Assembly (NCBI GenBank): GCA_033296885.1
Contig: MU863884.1
Coordinates: 372,001 to 436,000 of the forward strand
Source of the DNA: Triangularia verruculosa
Lineage: Eukaryota; Ascomycota; Sordariomycetes; Sordariales; Podosporaceae
Direction of reading: 5' to 3'
Length of the DNA stretch: 64,000 bases
The notes below the pieces were generated by a model. That model saw nothing but the letters and a program-made list of their open reading frames with translations. It was not told the origin of the DNA and did no database searches. Positions 21,102 to 30,890 of this stretch are shown piece by piece. Each line of letters opens with the position of its first letter. Position 1 is the first letter of the stretch. Position numbers and translations under genes: made by a program.

Positions 21102-22531
21102 ATGAGCGACACTGTTAACACGCAGCCCGAGGCGGTCGCTGCCGCCACCGAGACCCCCGTTGTTGAGAAGGCTGCTCCTGCCGCTGAAGTCGAGATGACT
21201 GATGCTGCTGAGAAGACTGAAGAGAAGACCGAAGAGAAGACCGAAGAGAAGACTGGGGACAAGACTGAGGAGAAGGCCGAGGAGAAGACTGAGGAGAAGA
21301 CCGAGAAGCCTGAGGAGAAGACCGACGGGCAGACTGCTCCCACCAAGCCATTGCCAATGCTCCTGACTACCGCCAAGATCGACCACAACTATAAGAACAA
21401 CAGGAAGTATGATCCATCCACCCAGGAGGTCACAGATGACCCCGTTCAGATCCGCGCTCAGGTAAGCTGTTTCGCATCCTTCACCCCTGGAGTCGGTGTC
21501 TGACAGATGTGCAGGTCGAGTTCTGGTTCAACGATTCCAATCTTCCCGGCGATAAGTTCATGTGGACCCAGACTGGCGGCCCTGAGAACAAGCCTGTCCC
21601 ACTCAAGACCATCTGCAACTTCAAGCGCATGCAGCGCTTCCAACCATACAGTGCCGTTGTGGCTGCTCTCCGCGACAGCACCCTTCTCGACGTATCCGGC
21701 GAAGACGGAGAAGAAGCGATCAAGCGCAAGGTTCCTTACGTGTTGTCCACGCTGTCGCCTCAGGAACGCCAGGCTAGGAGCGTCTACGTCAAGGGTTTTG
21801 GTAATGAGGACGGTTCTAGCCAGTTTGAGATCGAGTCTTTCCTCTCCCAGTACGCCAAGGTCCAGCACCTCAAGCTCCGTCGCACCCCCGAGAACCTCTT
21901 CAAGGGCTCCGTATTCGTCGAGTTTGACTCTGAGGAGACGGCTGATGCTTTCGTCAAGAGGGATCCCGCTCCCACCTGGAAGGGTCATGAGATGATGATC
22001 ATGAAGAAGACTGCCTACATTGAGATGAAAAATAAGGAAATTAAGGAAGGCAAGATCGAGGCTCAGCACAGTCGTAAGTCGACTTTCTGGGAGGGCAAGG
22101 AGAAGACTCCCACCCGTGGCGGACGTGGTGGTGCTCGCGGCGGACGCGGTGGGCGTGACAACAGAAACGGCGACAGCAATGGCGACAAGAAGAATGGTTT
22201 CAAGGGTGGTCGCGGTGGACGTGGTGGACGTGGCAGGGGTGGCCGTGGCGGCCGTGGTGGCAACAGGGACAACAAGGGTCGCGACGAGAAGCGGGAGGAG
22301 AAGAAGCCTGCCGCCGATGAGTATGTTCCAGTAACTTGTCTCGATTCGCAAGCCATTGCTAACCCATTTCTTCACAGCGGCCAAATGCCCACCATCCAGG
22401 CGACGAACGACAAGGGTGAGGTTGTCAAGTCGGCCGAGACCAATGGCAAGCGCGCGCGCGAGAACGACGACGCTGCCGCTCCTCCCCCAAAGAAGGTCGA
22501 CACCAAGACTGAGGCTGCTGCCGCGCAATAG
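21102..22531 (+). CDS. lhp1: La-type RNA-binding protein (439 aa)
   Basis: Exons inferred: 21102-21461, 21515-22320, 22378-22531. Residues 20-75 are a degenerate Glu/Lys/Thr repeat (EEKTEEKTEEKTGDKTEE). The La motif spans about 95-190 (VEFWFNDSNLPGDKFMW, PLKTICNFKRMQRF). An RRM follows (SVYVKGFG, GSVFVEF), then an RGG/GGR-rich tail and a short basic end with KRAREND. La proteins bind the 3' oligo-U of RNA polymerase III transcripts and protect tRNA precursors in the nucleus. The last intron (57 nt, GTATGT donor, GCTAAC branch) is a multiple of three without a stop, so retention would only add 19 residues. A G15 run lies in the 3' flank (22712-22726). Confidence 0.9.
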
Positions 22532-23203
22532 ACGGGGGAAGGGGATATTTGCGATTGATGTGTGATGGTTAGGGCACCATCAAGAGCAGAGCGAGGGGTA
22601 GATTTCGTTCAGACCAAGACAGCCGCATTTGCATCTTTTATTATGGTGGTTAAAAATGGACTGACTAGAGATATCCGGGATGCTTGCGTTGTAAAATTAG
22701 AGATTTACTCTGGGGGGGGGGGGGGGCAGGCGTTTAGGGTGGGATCGCATTTGGCTCTCTGGTTTTTGTTTCTGGAGGGTTTGGGCTTTTTGAGAAAATA
22801 AATAAATATCAAGCGTTTGCTACGATCTTTTTGTTATATGAATGGGATTTTCAATGGTGATTCTATCGTAAGCTGTTTCTTTGCACAAGGATAGTAGGTA
22901 TCTACCTAGCTAGGTAGGCCAGCTTTTTTTTTTCTCTTGTCCAAGACGGCGGTGCAGGTATGATGTGACTTGTGTTATTAAGTAAAATAAATCTCGAGTT
23001 TGTAAGGTTAAGCCATCATGATCTTTTGTAGTAAGACGGATTTTAATTTATATTCTCTTAAAGCTGTCTTGCCCCTTTGGACTGCTGGGTATCATATCCC
23101 ACCCATTCAGGCCAATTTTTTGCATTAATATGTTGTTATTGTCTCATACTATTACTGCCAGCGACATTCCGGTCCGATTCTTTTTATAAGGTAGGTGGGG
23201 GTA
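22532..23203. other. 3' flank of the La gene
   Basis: A convergent intergenic region. It holds a G15 run (22712-22726), polyadenylation-like AATAAATAAAT (about 22797-22807) and AT-rich sequence. No gene is seen. Confidence 0.55.
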
Positions 23204-23914
23204 TCATCCGGTGCCTGGACCGAGGTATTTGGCTAGTTTATTGTCGGTGTAGAGCTCCTTGAGGATGTTTTGCTTTTTCTTCCTGTCGCGGTCGTATTGC
23301 TTTCTGACTTTTTTTGCATCCAACAGCTTCTCTTTGGGAGGAGGTGGTTTTGAGCGCAGGCCTTTGGGGATTTCAACTCCGAGACCTAATCGGTTGGCTT
23401 TTGGCTTTGGCTTGATGGGGTGTTGGATTCCTTGGTAATGGGAGCCGAGGCCGAGGCGGGAGTCGGGGTCCCAGCCGAGGGAGGTTAGGTGCTGCAGTCC
23501 CATGCGGGAGCGGTTGAGGGAGGAGGGGGGGTGGGAGTGGGGGAGGGAGAGTTGATGGGTTAGGGAGGTTGGGTGGGATGGGGTTAGGGGGAGGGAGCAG
23601 GAGGGGCAGAGGGGGGGTTGTTGTTCTTGGGGGTTTGAACTGTTTTGGTTTGATGGTGTTGGTGTTGGTGGTGGTGGTGGTGGTGGTGGTGATGACGGTA
23701 GGACCATGCTCAGGTAGAGGTCTGATATTGAAACGGAGGGGGTGGTTGTTGTTGGGGTGTCATTGTCTGCTACTGTTTTGAGAGATGAGGACGCGGGGAC
23801 AAAGGCGATGGTCTTTTTGTAGAGGCCTGACCCAAACGGGCGTTTGTGCTGGAGGGGGATGTCGTCGGTTTCGTCGAAGGGGCCGATGGGGTGGGTTTCT
23901 ATCGGGCGGGACAT
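23204..23914 (-). CDS. G-patch domain protein (236 aa)
   Basis: A single exon from the ATG at 23914 (MSRPIETHPIGPFDET). Residues about 1-45 contain the motif FGSGLYKKTIAFVPA. The middle is Pro/Ser/Thr-rich, and a CPSC pair with later His residues may bind zinc. A G-patch follows at about 135-185 (RMGLQHLTSLGWDPDSRLGLG, NRLGLGVEIP). The C-terminal 50 residues are Lys/Arg-rich and helical (KKVRKQYDRDRKKKQN). The order resembles GPANK1-like and fungal G-patch proteins. G-patches activate DEAH helicases in splicing or ribosome assembly; the partner here is unknown. It is divergent from the SDR gene. Confidence 0.8.
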   Translation of the reverse strand: MSRPIETHPIGPFDETDDIPLQHKRPFGSGLYKKTIAFVPASSSLKTVADNDTPTTTTPSVSISDLYLSMVLPSSPPPPPPPPTPTPSNQNSSNPQEQQPPLCPSCSLPLTPSHPTSLTHQLSLPHSHPPSSLNRSRMGLQHLTSLGWDPDSRLGLGSHYQGIQHPIKPKPKANRLGLGVEIPKGLRSKPPPPKEKLLDAKKVRKQYDRDRKKKQNILKELYTDNKLAKYLGPGTG

Positions 23915-24431
23915 TTTTACTGTGACGGGCGAGATGGGGAAGTGAAGATGGTGGTTGTGAAGTAAAGGTTGATGTGTATATATAGTCCAATGCTTGAAAG
24001 TTTGTTAGTGCGGGCGCTCGGGCCAACATTTTCAAACGTCCACAGCTTTTGCCACAAAATAGCTATAACGAAGCTTAAAAATAGAGAGTATAGATGAATT
24101 AAGGATCCCGAGCTTTATGAACCCCTTTTCTCCGCGTAAAAATCGGTGGTTGTTGAGGTACAGTATGAAGTTTTCGAAAGACGGCCCTACTAATACAAAC
24201 AAGGATTGGAGTGTAAGGCTGTCTTGGCTCCCGCATGCTAAGAATGGCCACAGCCCCACATTTGAATCAGGGGTAAGAGAGCGCACCTACGTCAGCAAAA
24301 CAGGCCTGGGGAAACTCGTGTCCAAATTTATTTTATTTTATTTTCTCGTCCCAATCCCAATTCAACCCCTATCACGACAACATCTCCTCACCAAGAAATG
24401 CGCCCATAACGATCAGACACAAACTGCCAAC
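23915..24431. promoter_or_regulatory. Divergent promoter region
   Basis: A 517-bp stretch between the G-patch gene and the SDR gene. An ATG at 24117 is in frame with the SDR, but the 105 codons between it and the chosen start are not protein-like. Confidence 0.5.
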
Positions 24432-25667
24432 ATGCCCCTCCCCTTCCTCGCCTCCCTCTACTTCGAGGGCCTCCCCCCTTGGTTCCCCGAACCGCTCGTC
24501 GCGCTCAAATACACCACCGCCGCCGCCGCCCTCGCCCTCACAAAATGGTACACCTCGGGCCGCCTCAACCCCTCGGAGCGCAAGCTCCACGGCCGCGTCG
24601 TCATCCTCACCGGCGGCACCTCGGGCATCGGCGCCAAAGTAGCCTACGAACTCGCCTCCCGGGGGGCACAGCTCTGTCTCCTAACCCGACAGCCGGGCAA
24701 CGACCCGTTCCTGGTCGATTACATCAATGACTTACGGTCAAGAACAAACAACCAGATGATCTACGCCGAGCAGGTCGATTTGTCGTCACTGTACAGCATC
24801 CGACAGTTTGCGACAAAATGGATCGACAATGCGCCTCCGAGGAGACTGGATATGATTGTGTTGTGTGCAGCAACCTTGACGACGCCTGGGCATGCGAGGA
24901 CGGAGACGGAAGAGGGTGTTGAGACGGAGTGGATGGTGAATTACCTGGCTAATTTTCACTTGTTGGGGATATTAAGTCCGGCGATCAAGGCGCAGCCGTT
25001 TGATAGGGATGTGAGGATTATTATCCCGACGTGTAACAGTTATATTGGGGCGCCGAAGCTGGAGCCGGAATTGGTCGGGGATAAGAAGGGGTATTGGAGC
25101 CCCAAGATGGCGTATGCGAGGAGTAAGCTGGCGTTGATGGTTTTTGCAAAGTCGTACCAGAAGCATTTGGATGCGTACAAGAGGCCAGATCAGCTGCCGA
25201 TGAATGCGAGGGTGGTGATTGTTGATCCGGGGTTTGCGAGGACGGTGGGGATGAGGAGGTGGTTGACGAGGGGATCGCTTTGGGGATTGTTTCTTTACAT
25301 GGTGTTTTATGTCGTGGCGTGGTTGCTGTTGAAGAGCCCGAATATGGCTGCGCAGAGCATCATGTTTGCGGCGATGGATGGGAGTTTGTTGAGGGGAACA
25401 GGAGGGAAGCTGATTAAGGAGTGCATGGAGATTGACTGTGCGAGGAAGGATGTGGAGGATGAGGAGGTGGCCAAGAAGCTGTGGGAGGAGAGTGATAAGC
25501 TGGTGGAAAAGACGGAGAAGGCGGCGGCAATAAAGAGGGCGAGAGAGAAGAAGGAGAGGGAGGAGAGGGAGAAGGTGGAGGAGATTGAGAGTTTGGTGGA
25601 GACGATTAAGAAGGGGAAGGCGAAGGAGGGCGGGAAGAAGAAGAAGGCAGAAAAGGCTGCAAAATAA
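24432..25667 (+). CDS. Short-chain dehydrogenase/reductase, membrane-associated (411 aa)
   Basis: The start chosen is the ATG at 24432 (MPLPFLASLYFEGLPPWFPE). A hydrophobic stretch at about 24-42 precedes a Rossmann fold with cofactor motif TGGTSGIG (about 61-68). An NAG-equivalent LCAA follows, then the active-site Y-x3-K in YARSK. A second hydrophobic segment (GLFLYMVFYVVAWLLL) suggests membrane or lipid-droplet association. The last 80 residues form a Lys/Glu coiled coil ending in AEKAAK. It resembles retinol-dehydrogenase-like fungal SDRs such as the Env9 group. NAD(P)-dependent oxidoreduction is sure from the fold; the substrate is unknown. Codon choice flips from C-ending to G-ending about one third into the gene. 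Confidence 0.85.
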   Translation: MPLPFLASLYFEGLPPWFPEPLVALKYTTAAAALALTKWYTSGRLNPSERKLHGRVVILTGGTSGIGAKVAYELASRGAQLCLLTRQPGNDPFLVDYINDLRSRTNNQMIYAEQVDLSSLYSIRQFATKWIDNAPPRRLDMIVLCAATLTTPGHARTETEEGVETEWMVNYLANFHLLGILSPAIKAQPFDRDVRIIIPTCNSYIGAPKLEPELVGDKKGYWSPKMAYARSKLALMVFAKSYQKHLDAYKRPDQLPMNARVVIVDPGFARTVGMRRWLTRGSLWGLFLYMVFYVVAWLLLKSPNMAAQSIMFAAMDGSLLRGTGGKLIKECMEIDCARKDVEDEEVAKKLWEESDKLVEKTEKAAAIKRAREKKEREEREKVEEIESLVETIKKGKAKEGGKKKKAEKAAK

Positions 25668-25959
25668 CTTATACCTATCTAGTGTGAATCCTCGGTGGGT
25701 GCTCGGTGAGAGACCGGCCGGCCGGGCTTATCCGTTGATGGCTCGGTATGTGGTCAAAGCGGGGCGCGCTTCTCGGCACTTCACGTGCAACGGGACGTCA
25801 TTGATGGACAGCACTTCAACCATTCATTGACATCTCAGGGACACAAATTACAAACTCGATCATCTCACCGGATACCCGTTGGGTCTCAATAAATAGAACG
25901 GCAGGCCAATCTTCCATCAGTCAGAATTTCCCAGCCGAGGTCAGAATCTCATAGCCGCA
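25668..25959. other. Intergenic
   Basis: About 290 bp 3' of the SDR gene with GC-rich palindromic GGCCGGCCGG near 25715. Nothing else is recognised. Confidence 0.4.
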
Positions 25960-26265
25960 ATGGCAGCTGCTTTACAAGCACCAGCGCCCATACAGCATAG
26001 GCCACCACAAGAATTCATCGTGCCATGCCAGGCTGTCTGGCCACATTCTCAGCTTCAACAACAAGTACCGCCTCACCAAAGACAAACGCCACCACCACAG
26101 CCGGTTTACAACCCTGCGCACTGTCACCCCGTCTTCTTCAGCGATAAGCTACGCCGGCCACCATTCGCGCTGGGGTCAGGGCCACAGCTGAATCCGGTAG
26201 CGCATGGATATGTCTATCAGGATGCGACAAGGCTGAACGGGAAATCTAATGGGTCAAGGTTATGA
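25960..26265 (+). CDS. Possible small Pro/Gln-rich protein (101 aa)
   Basis: An ATG in good context (CGCAATGGCA) opens 101 codons: MAAALQAPAPIQHRPPQEF, a Gln/Pro-rich middle, then FFSDKLRRPPFALGSGPQLN. There is no domain, signal or membrane segment. It sits alone between the SDR gene and the convergent SNARE gene, with a TATA-like AATAAATAG about 70 nt upstream. It could be a real small gene or chance. Confidence 0.35.
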   Translation: MAAALQAPAPIQHRPPQEFIVPCQAVWPHSQLQQQVPPHQRQTPPPQPVYNPAHCHPVFFSDKLRRPPFALGSGPQLNPVAHGYVYQDATRLNGKSNGSRL

Positions 26266-26589
26266 GATCACTCAAAGATATCAGTGGGTGAGAAGGATGA
26301 ATGAGAAAGGAAGGACGCGTGTATAATATCAGTACATTACAAGTACAACCTGCAGGCCAGCCAGCTCATGACAGAGGCGGAAGGAGGACAAAACGTTGGA
26401 GAAGAACAGGCCCATGTAATCGCGGGCAAGGAATAGTAATAGAACTGATCATAATGGAGAAAAGAAGAAACCCATAAAACATGCCTGCTTGACCCGTCAA
26501 CTCCCTCGTATCAAAACAAAACCCCAAGCGCCCATCCCATCCCAAACCCAGAAGAAACAAAACCCTTCATAATCATCACCTTCCCACTG
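26266..26589. other. Intergenic, SNARE 3' side
   Basis: A 324-bp stretch without a credible ORF, between the small Pro/Gln ORF and the inverted repeat. Confidence 0.4.
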
Positions 26590-26674
26590 GCACGGGGGTG
26601 CGTGGATTGCGTGAATACTAGTACGTGAATTGGAACCACATACAAAGCGCCACGCAATCCACGCACCCCCGTGC
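26590..26674. repeat. Perfect 24-bp inverted repeat with 37-nt spacer
   Basis: The left arm 26590-26613 (begins GCACGGGGGTGCG) is the exact reverse complement of the right arm 26651-26674. The spacer is 26614-26650. The right arm ends 4 nt before the SNARE stop codon as read on the plus strand, so in the SNARE mRNA a strong GC-rich hairpin begins 4 nt after the stop. It may act in mRNA stability, 3' end formation or termination, or be a remnant of a small inverted-repeat element. Confidence 0.9.
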
Positions 26675-26678
26675 ATAC

Positions 26679-27457
26679 TCAAAGATTGTTCTTAACACTA
26701 ACCACAATCGTAACCAGAATCAACACAACGACCAACCCCAGCAACCCCATAAGTTTGACATTCTTCCACCACATCCTCCTCTTCAGTCCCCGACTACGTA
26801 CCCGAAACTCTCTGGCCGACCCACCCAACCGATCAGTCTTGTCGACAAGCAAATCAATCCTCTCACCGCGCTCCAGCAGCCCCTCGATATTCCGCGTCAT
26901 GATCCCCCTCACATCTTCGATTTCCCGCTGCGCGGTGCGGATGGCGTCGTCCTGCTCCTGATCGCCCTCGCCGCGGACGTTGTTGGTGCCGTACTCGACC
27001 ATCAGGCGCTTGAGGTCTGGGTTGAAGCTGGCGCAGCCGTAGTTTGGGAGGGTGGGGAGGTCGGTGCTCTGGGGGGGGTAGGCGGCGAGGAACTTTGTGC
27101 GGATGGCGGTGAGGTAGTTGAAGGAGATGCGGCGGGAGATGGAGGACGAGTCCGAGATGACGAGGAAGGTTAGGGGGAGGGGGGACTCGGCGATGTAGTT
27201 TATGTGGTAGGTGCCGTGGGTGTAGGTTAGTTTCTGGGGGGTGGAGTGGTCGATTTTGGGGAGGATGAGGGTGGCTAGTTGGGAGACGGTGTGGGAGGCC
27301 GAGGTGGAGGATTCGGAGAGGATGGTTGTGTTGTAGGCTATGCAGGAGCTGGGGGAGGCAATGTTAGAATGATATGGTGGAAGAATGAGGGGTGGGGGGG
27401 GGGGGAGGGAGAGACGGACTATAGCAGTGGTGTTGAGGGGGTGGAGGAGGAGGCCAT
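26679..27457 (-). CDS. nyv1: R-SNARE of the Nyv1/VAMP7 type (235 aa)
   Basis: Exons inferred: 27420-27457 and 26679-27348. The donor is GTCCGT, unusual but GT, and the join gives MASSSTPSTPLLYSCIAYN. Residues about 10-125 form a longin domain (LLYSCIAYNTTILSE, KLTYTHGTYHINYIAE, LTFLVISD). The SNARE motif covers about 145-205 with zero-layer Arg173 in GLLERGER. A C-terminal anchor (about 210-231, MGLLGLVVVLILVTIVVSV) leaves a few residues outside. It should drive membrane fusion with the vacuole or late endosome together with Q-SNAREs. A 24-bp hairpin lies immediately 3' of the stop. It is divergent from SUV3. The intron contains a C12 run on the coding strand. Confidence 0.9.
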
Positions 27458-27967
27458 TTTGATGGTTGGTTTGCGGTCACGGCTGTGGTGGCGATGGGCT
27501 GGCTAGATGGTGGTTTGCTGGGTTGAGTGAGGAGAATGTGTGATTGATGCGCCGATGGAACGGAGAATCGGAGCTACTGCGGGTGTTTGATCGTATGCGA
27601 GTGAGCGGTGATGATCGGGGGGTTTACGAATCGGGCGTCGTGATCTGAAGACTGAGGGAAGTCTGGGGAATGCACAATGACGAAGTGCTGGCAGTTCCAC
27701 ACACACGGTGGAAACCCTTACCCAACGGTTGGAAACGCCAAGACCAGGTCCCTGCCACTGTAGGGCGGGCTTGGCAAGCGATAAGATAACAACTTTTTGT
27801 TCAGGAACATTGGCCACCACCCATAATCACCCCTCCCTACACACAGCACTCTTTTTTCACCACGACAACGCTGTGTGCGAAAGCAAACGATCGGCCGGCT
27901 GTGAGACGACTGCGACCGTTATTGCGCCCATATACCCGAGGATGGTGTCGAAACCCACGCTCCCGAC
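27458..27967. promoter_or_regulatory. Divergent promoter region of SNARE and SUV3
   Basis: A 510-bp stretch between two divergent starts. No ORF is credible and no motif is named with confidence. Confidence 0.5.
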
Positions 27968-30409
27968 ATGAACGCCCTGCTCAGGAACGCCTACAAGTGG
28001 CCGAAGTGCACACCAGCGTCCACCATCGCCGCGTTTTCCACCGCGCCCGCATTATGGCGAAAACCGGGAAGCGGCTCCTCCTCAAACATGAGGGGGAGGG
28101 AGCGCGAGAGGACTTTGATGAACTTGCAGCAAGAAGTCAGTGAGACGTTGGACCAACTCAAAGACAGTCTCGACCATGGCGAATCCTCACCCCGCGGCCG
28201 CTCCGGCAAGAACAAGACCACCTTCAGCCAGAAGCGCAGCTACCAAATGTTCGAGGTGCTCGTGCGTGCCAGGGTGACCAAGATGTTTCAAGAGATGGAG
28301 GACTTTAGGGACAAGGCGGAGGACTGGCGTGCGTTTGGTGTCAACAACCAGGTCCAGCTCGACAAGGCGATTGGGCTTTTCCGGAAGGCGCTGGATACCT
28401 CGTTTGCAAAGGCTACGGATGGGGGGAAGATTAGTCGGATGGATAACCCGCTGTTTTGGAACTTGAGGAATTCGTTTGTCAAGGGGGATAATAGGGGTCT
28501 GAGCACAGAGCTGGTGCACAGTTTTCAGACTTTCTTGATGCAGGAGCGTTTCCCGGAGGCAATTAACGAGCTACACAGAGAGATCGCCGACTTGCGATTC
28601 CCATACGAGTGGTACCCTGCGACACGGATGCTACAGCGGACGGTTCATCTACATGTCGGTCCTACAAACTCAGGAAAGACTTACAATGCCTTGAAGGCGC
28701 TCGAAAATGCTAAGACGGGTATTTATGCGGGGCCTCTACGGTTACTCGCCCACGAAATTTGGTCTCGATTTACGGCCAAGGGCAAGCCATGCGCCTTGGT
28801 TACCGGCGAGGAGGTTAGGATACCAGAGGGCGTCGACCGGTGGTTCCACAGCTGCACCGTCGAAATGTCGCCCTTGAACAAACCAGTGGATGTGGCGGTC
28901 ATCGATGAGATTCAGATGATTGCCAGCGAGGATCGTGGGTGGGCTTGGACACAGGCCGTGCTTGGACTCCAGGCCAAAGAACTCCATCTCTGCGGAGAGG
29001 ACAGAGTTGTCGAGCTGATTCAGGACCTTTGCGCTAGAGTCGGTGACAAGTGTATTGTCCACCGGTACGAGCGGCTAAATCCGCTCCAAACAATGTCAAA
29101 GTCTCTTCACGGAGACTTTAGAAATCTTGAAAAGGGTGACGCGGTTGTCGCCTTCAGTCGTATCGCCTTGCACAAGATCAAGGCTGGTATCGAGCAGACC
29201 ACAGGGAAGAGGTGTGCCATTGTGTACGGTAGTCTGCCCCCAGAAACAAGAGCCCAACAGGCGGCCCTCTTTAACGATCCAAATAACGACTACGACTTCC
29301 TGGCAGCCAGTGATGCCATTGGCATGGGTCTAAACCTGGAGATTAAGCGTGTCATTTTCGAATCGTCTTCCAAGTTTGATGGAAACAAGGTTCGAGGTCT
29401 CACCATTCCAGAGATTAAACAGATCGGTGGTCGTGCCGGCCGATATAGGACAGCTACTGCCGAGATTGCTTCGGCAAAAGAGGGTGCTGAGGAAACAGCA
29501 GTAGAGAAAAAGAAGCCGCAGTCCAACACTGGATGGGTCACAGCATTCGATTTCCGTGATCTTGAGGATATTCAAGAAGCCTTCGCGAAAGAGGCCAAAC
29601 CTATCGAAACGGCTGGTCTTTTCCCTCCAGCCAACATTATCGAAAGATTTCACACATACTTCCCACCAAAGACACCAACATCGTTTGTCTTGACGCGGCT
29701 GCGTGAGCTGGCCAGACTATCACCACGCTTCCATCTCTGCGACTTTGACACAGCCCTCGAGATCGCCGATGTCATCCAACCGTACAACCTCAGCGTCGCC
29801 GACCGCTGCGTGTTCCTCAACTGTCCCGTGTCGTTCCGAACCAGCCGTGACGGACAGAGCAACGGTCAGAAAGAGGCTCTTCAGGCGTTTGCCCAGTGCG
29901 TCTCCGAGATGGGCAGCGGCCACCTGCTAGACTTTGACTGCATCAACCTGAGCATCTTGGACATGGATGAGGAGACGAGGATGACCATGTTCAACAACTC
30001 GAGCTACCTTCAGAAGCTTGAAGCGCTGCACCAAGTCATCACGCTGTATCTCTGGCTGAGCTACCGATACGAGGGTGTATTCCAGAGCCAGTCTCTGGCG
30101 TTCAAGGTCAAGGAGATTGTCGAGGATAGGATCACGGAGTTCCTCGACAAGCTTACGTATGTCACGTACTCGCAGGCCAGGCGTCGCCAGGCGATGCGTG
30201 AGGCGGCCGAGAGACACAGGCTGGCGGAGCAGCAGTTGCTGGGAGAGGAGGAGCAGGAGCACTTGGTGGAGCATCATGAGGAGGAGCCGGAGGAGCCGCT
30301 TATTGAGGATGTGGAGGAGTTGGATCCGGAGGAGATACTGGGGGAGGTTGTGGCTGAGGAGAGGCCGGAAACAGTACAGGACTCGGAGAAGAATCAGGGG
30401 TCAGGGTGA
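27968..30409 (+). CDS. suv3: Mitochondrial ATP-dependent RNA helicase Suv3 (813 aa)
   Basis: A single exon. The N-terminus (MNALLRNAYKWPKC, then Ala/Ser/Arg-rich to about residue 45) is a mitochondrial presequence. The helicase core has Walker A GPTNSGKT (231-238), the DExH-type box DEIQ (313-316), GSLPPETR, and motif VI in QIGGRAGRY (485-493). The Suv3 C-terminal domain follows, and the tail is Glu-rich. Suv3 unwinds RNA 3' to 5' as part of the mitochondrial degradosome with a Dss1/RNase II-type exonuclease, and in fungi it is also needed for group I intron turnover. Length and motifs match the family; orthology is nearly certain. Confidence 0.95.
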   Translation: MNALLRNAYKWPKCTPASTIAAFSTAPALWRKPGSGSSSNMRGRERERTLMNLQQEVSETLDQLKDSLDHGESSPRGRSGKNKTTFSQKRSYQMFEVLVRARVTKMFQEMEDFRDKAEDWRAFGVNNQVQLDKAIGLFRKALDTSFAKATDGGKISRMDNPLFWNLRNSFVKGDNRGLSTELVHSFQTFLMQERFPEAINELHREIADLRFPYEWYPATRMLQRTVHLHVGPTNSGKTYNALKALENAKTGIYAGPLRLLAHEIWSRFTAKGKPCALVTGEEVRIPEGVDRWFHSCTVEMSPLNKPVDVAVIDEIQMIASEDRGWAWTQAVLGLQAKELHLCGEDRVVELIQDLCARVGDKCIVHRYERLNPLQTMSKSLHGDFRNLEKGDAVVAFSRIALHKIKAGIEQTTGKRCAIVYGSLPPETRAQQAALFNDPNNDYDFLAASDAIGMGLNLEIKRVIFESSSKFDGNKVRGLTIPEIKQIGGRAGRYRTATAEIASAKEGAEETAVEKKKPQSNTGWVTAFDFRDLEDIQEAFAKEAKPIETAGLFPPANIIERFHTYFPPKTPTSFVLTRLRELARLSPRFHLCDFDTALEIADVIQPYNLSVADRCVFLNCPVSFRTSRDGQSNGQKEALQAFAQCVSEMGSGHLLDFDCINLSILDMDEETRMTMFNNSSYLQKLEALHQVITLYLWLSYRYEGVFQSQSLAFKVKEIVEDRITEFLDKLTYVTYSQARRRQAMREAAERHRLAEQQLLGEEEQEHLVEHHEEEPEEPLIEDVEELDPEEILGEVVAEERPETVQDSEKNQGSG

Positions 30410-30890
30410 AAGAGTGAGGGGGGTGGATACAATGTATTGTATGTACGATCTGGATTTGCATGTAAAGGTTGTACAGGTGTATACTATTTTGAGTGCATAT
30501 GGATAGACGGCGTATAGATGTGACTGGTATTTTGGAAATCAAAACAGCTTTGCACATTATAGAGGAGTGATCAATATCACTGTGGGGATATCTGATATTG
30601 AGACCATACAGTAATTCCATTTCAAGTTTCAATACCAGTGGAGCTGTTAAAGCCAAGCTCTGAAGTCATAACCCCAACCCACGGGGGGCAGCTACCCCAC
30701 CTGATCGACCTTTGGGGTTCAAGAGGTCCCTTTTAGGCAACCAGACGAACGCAGCTGTTTTCTGTCCTCGGCAATTACAAACAGTCTGACCATTCTTCTT
30801 CACACTTCACACAAGCAAACTCTCTGCTTTTTCTCACCCATTCCAAGCCAAAACTCAACAGTCAAACCATCGAGAATTACGACCGCAAAC
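30410..30890. other. Intergenic between tandem genes
   Basis: 480 bp holding the 3' end of SUV3 and the promoter of the UCH gene. Nothing specific is seen. Confidence 0.5.

Noticed and set aside
21370..22520. Long minus-strand frame antisense to the La gene
   Set aside because: It mirrors the GC-rich codons of a clear La protein gene and reads as Leu/Thr/Val low complexity.
24117..24431. N-terminal extension of the SDR
   Set aside because: In-frame ATG at 24117, but the 105 codons read as non-coding leader; the ATG at 24432 starts family-like sequence.
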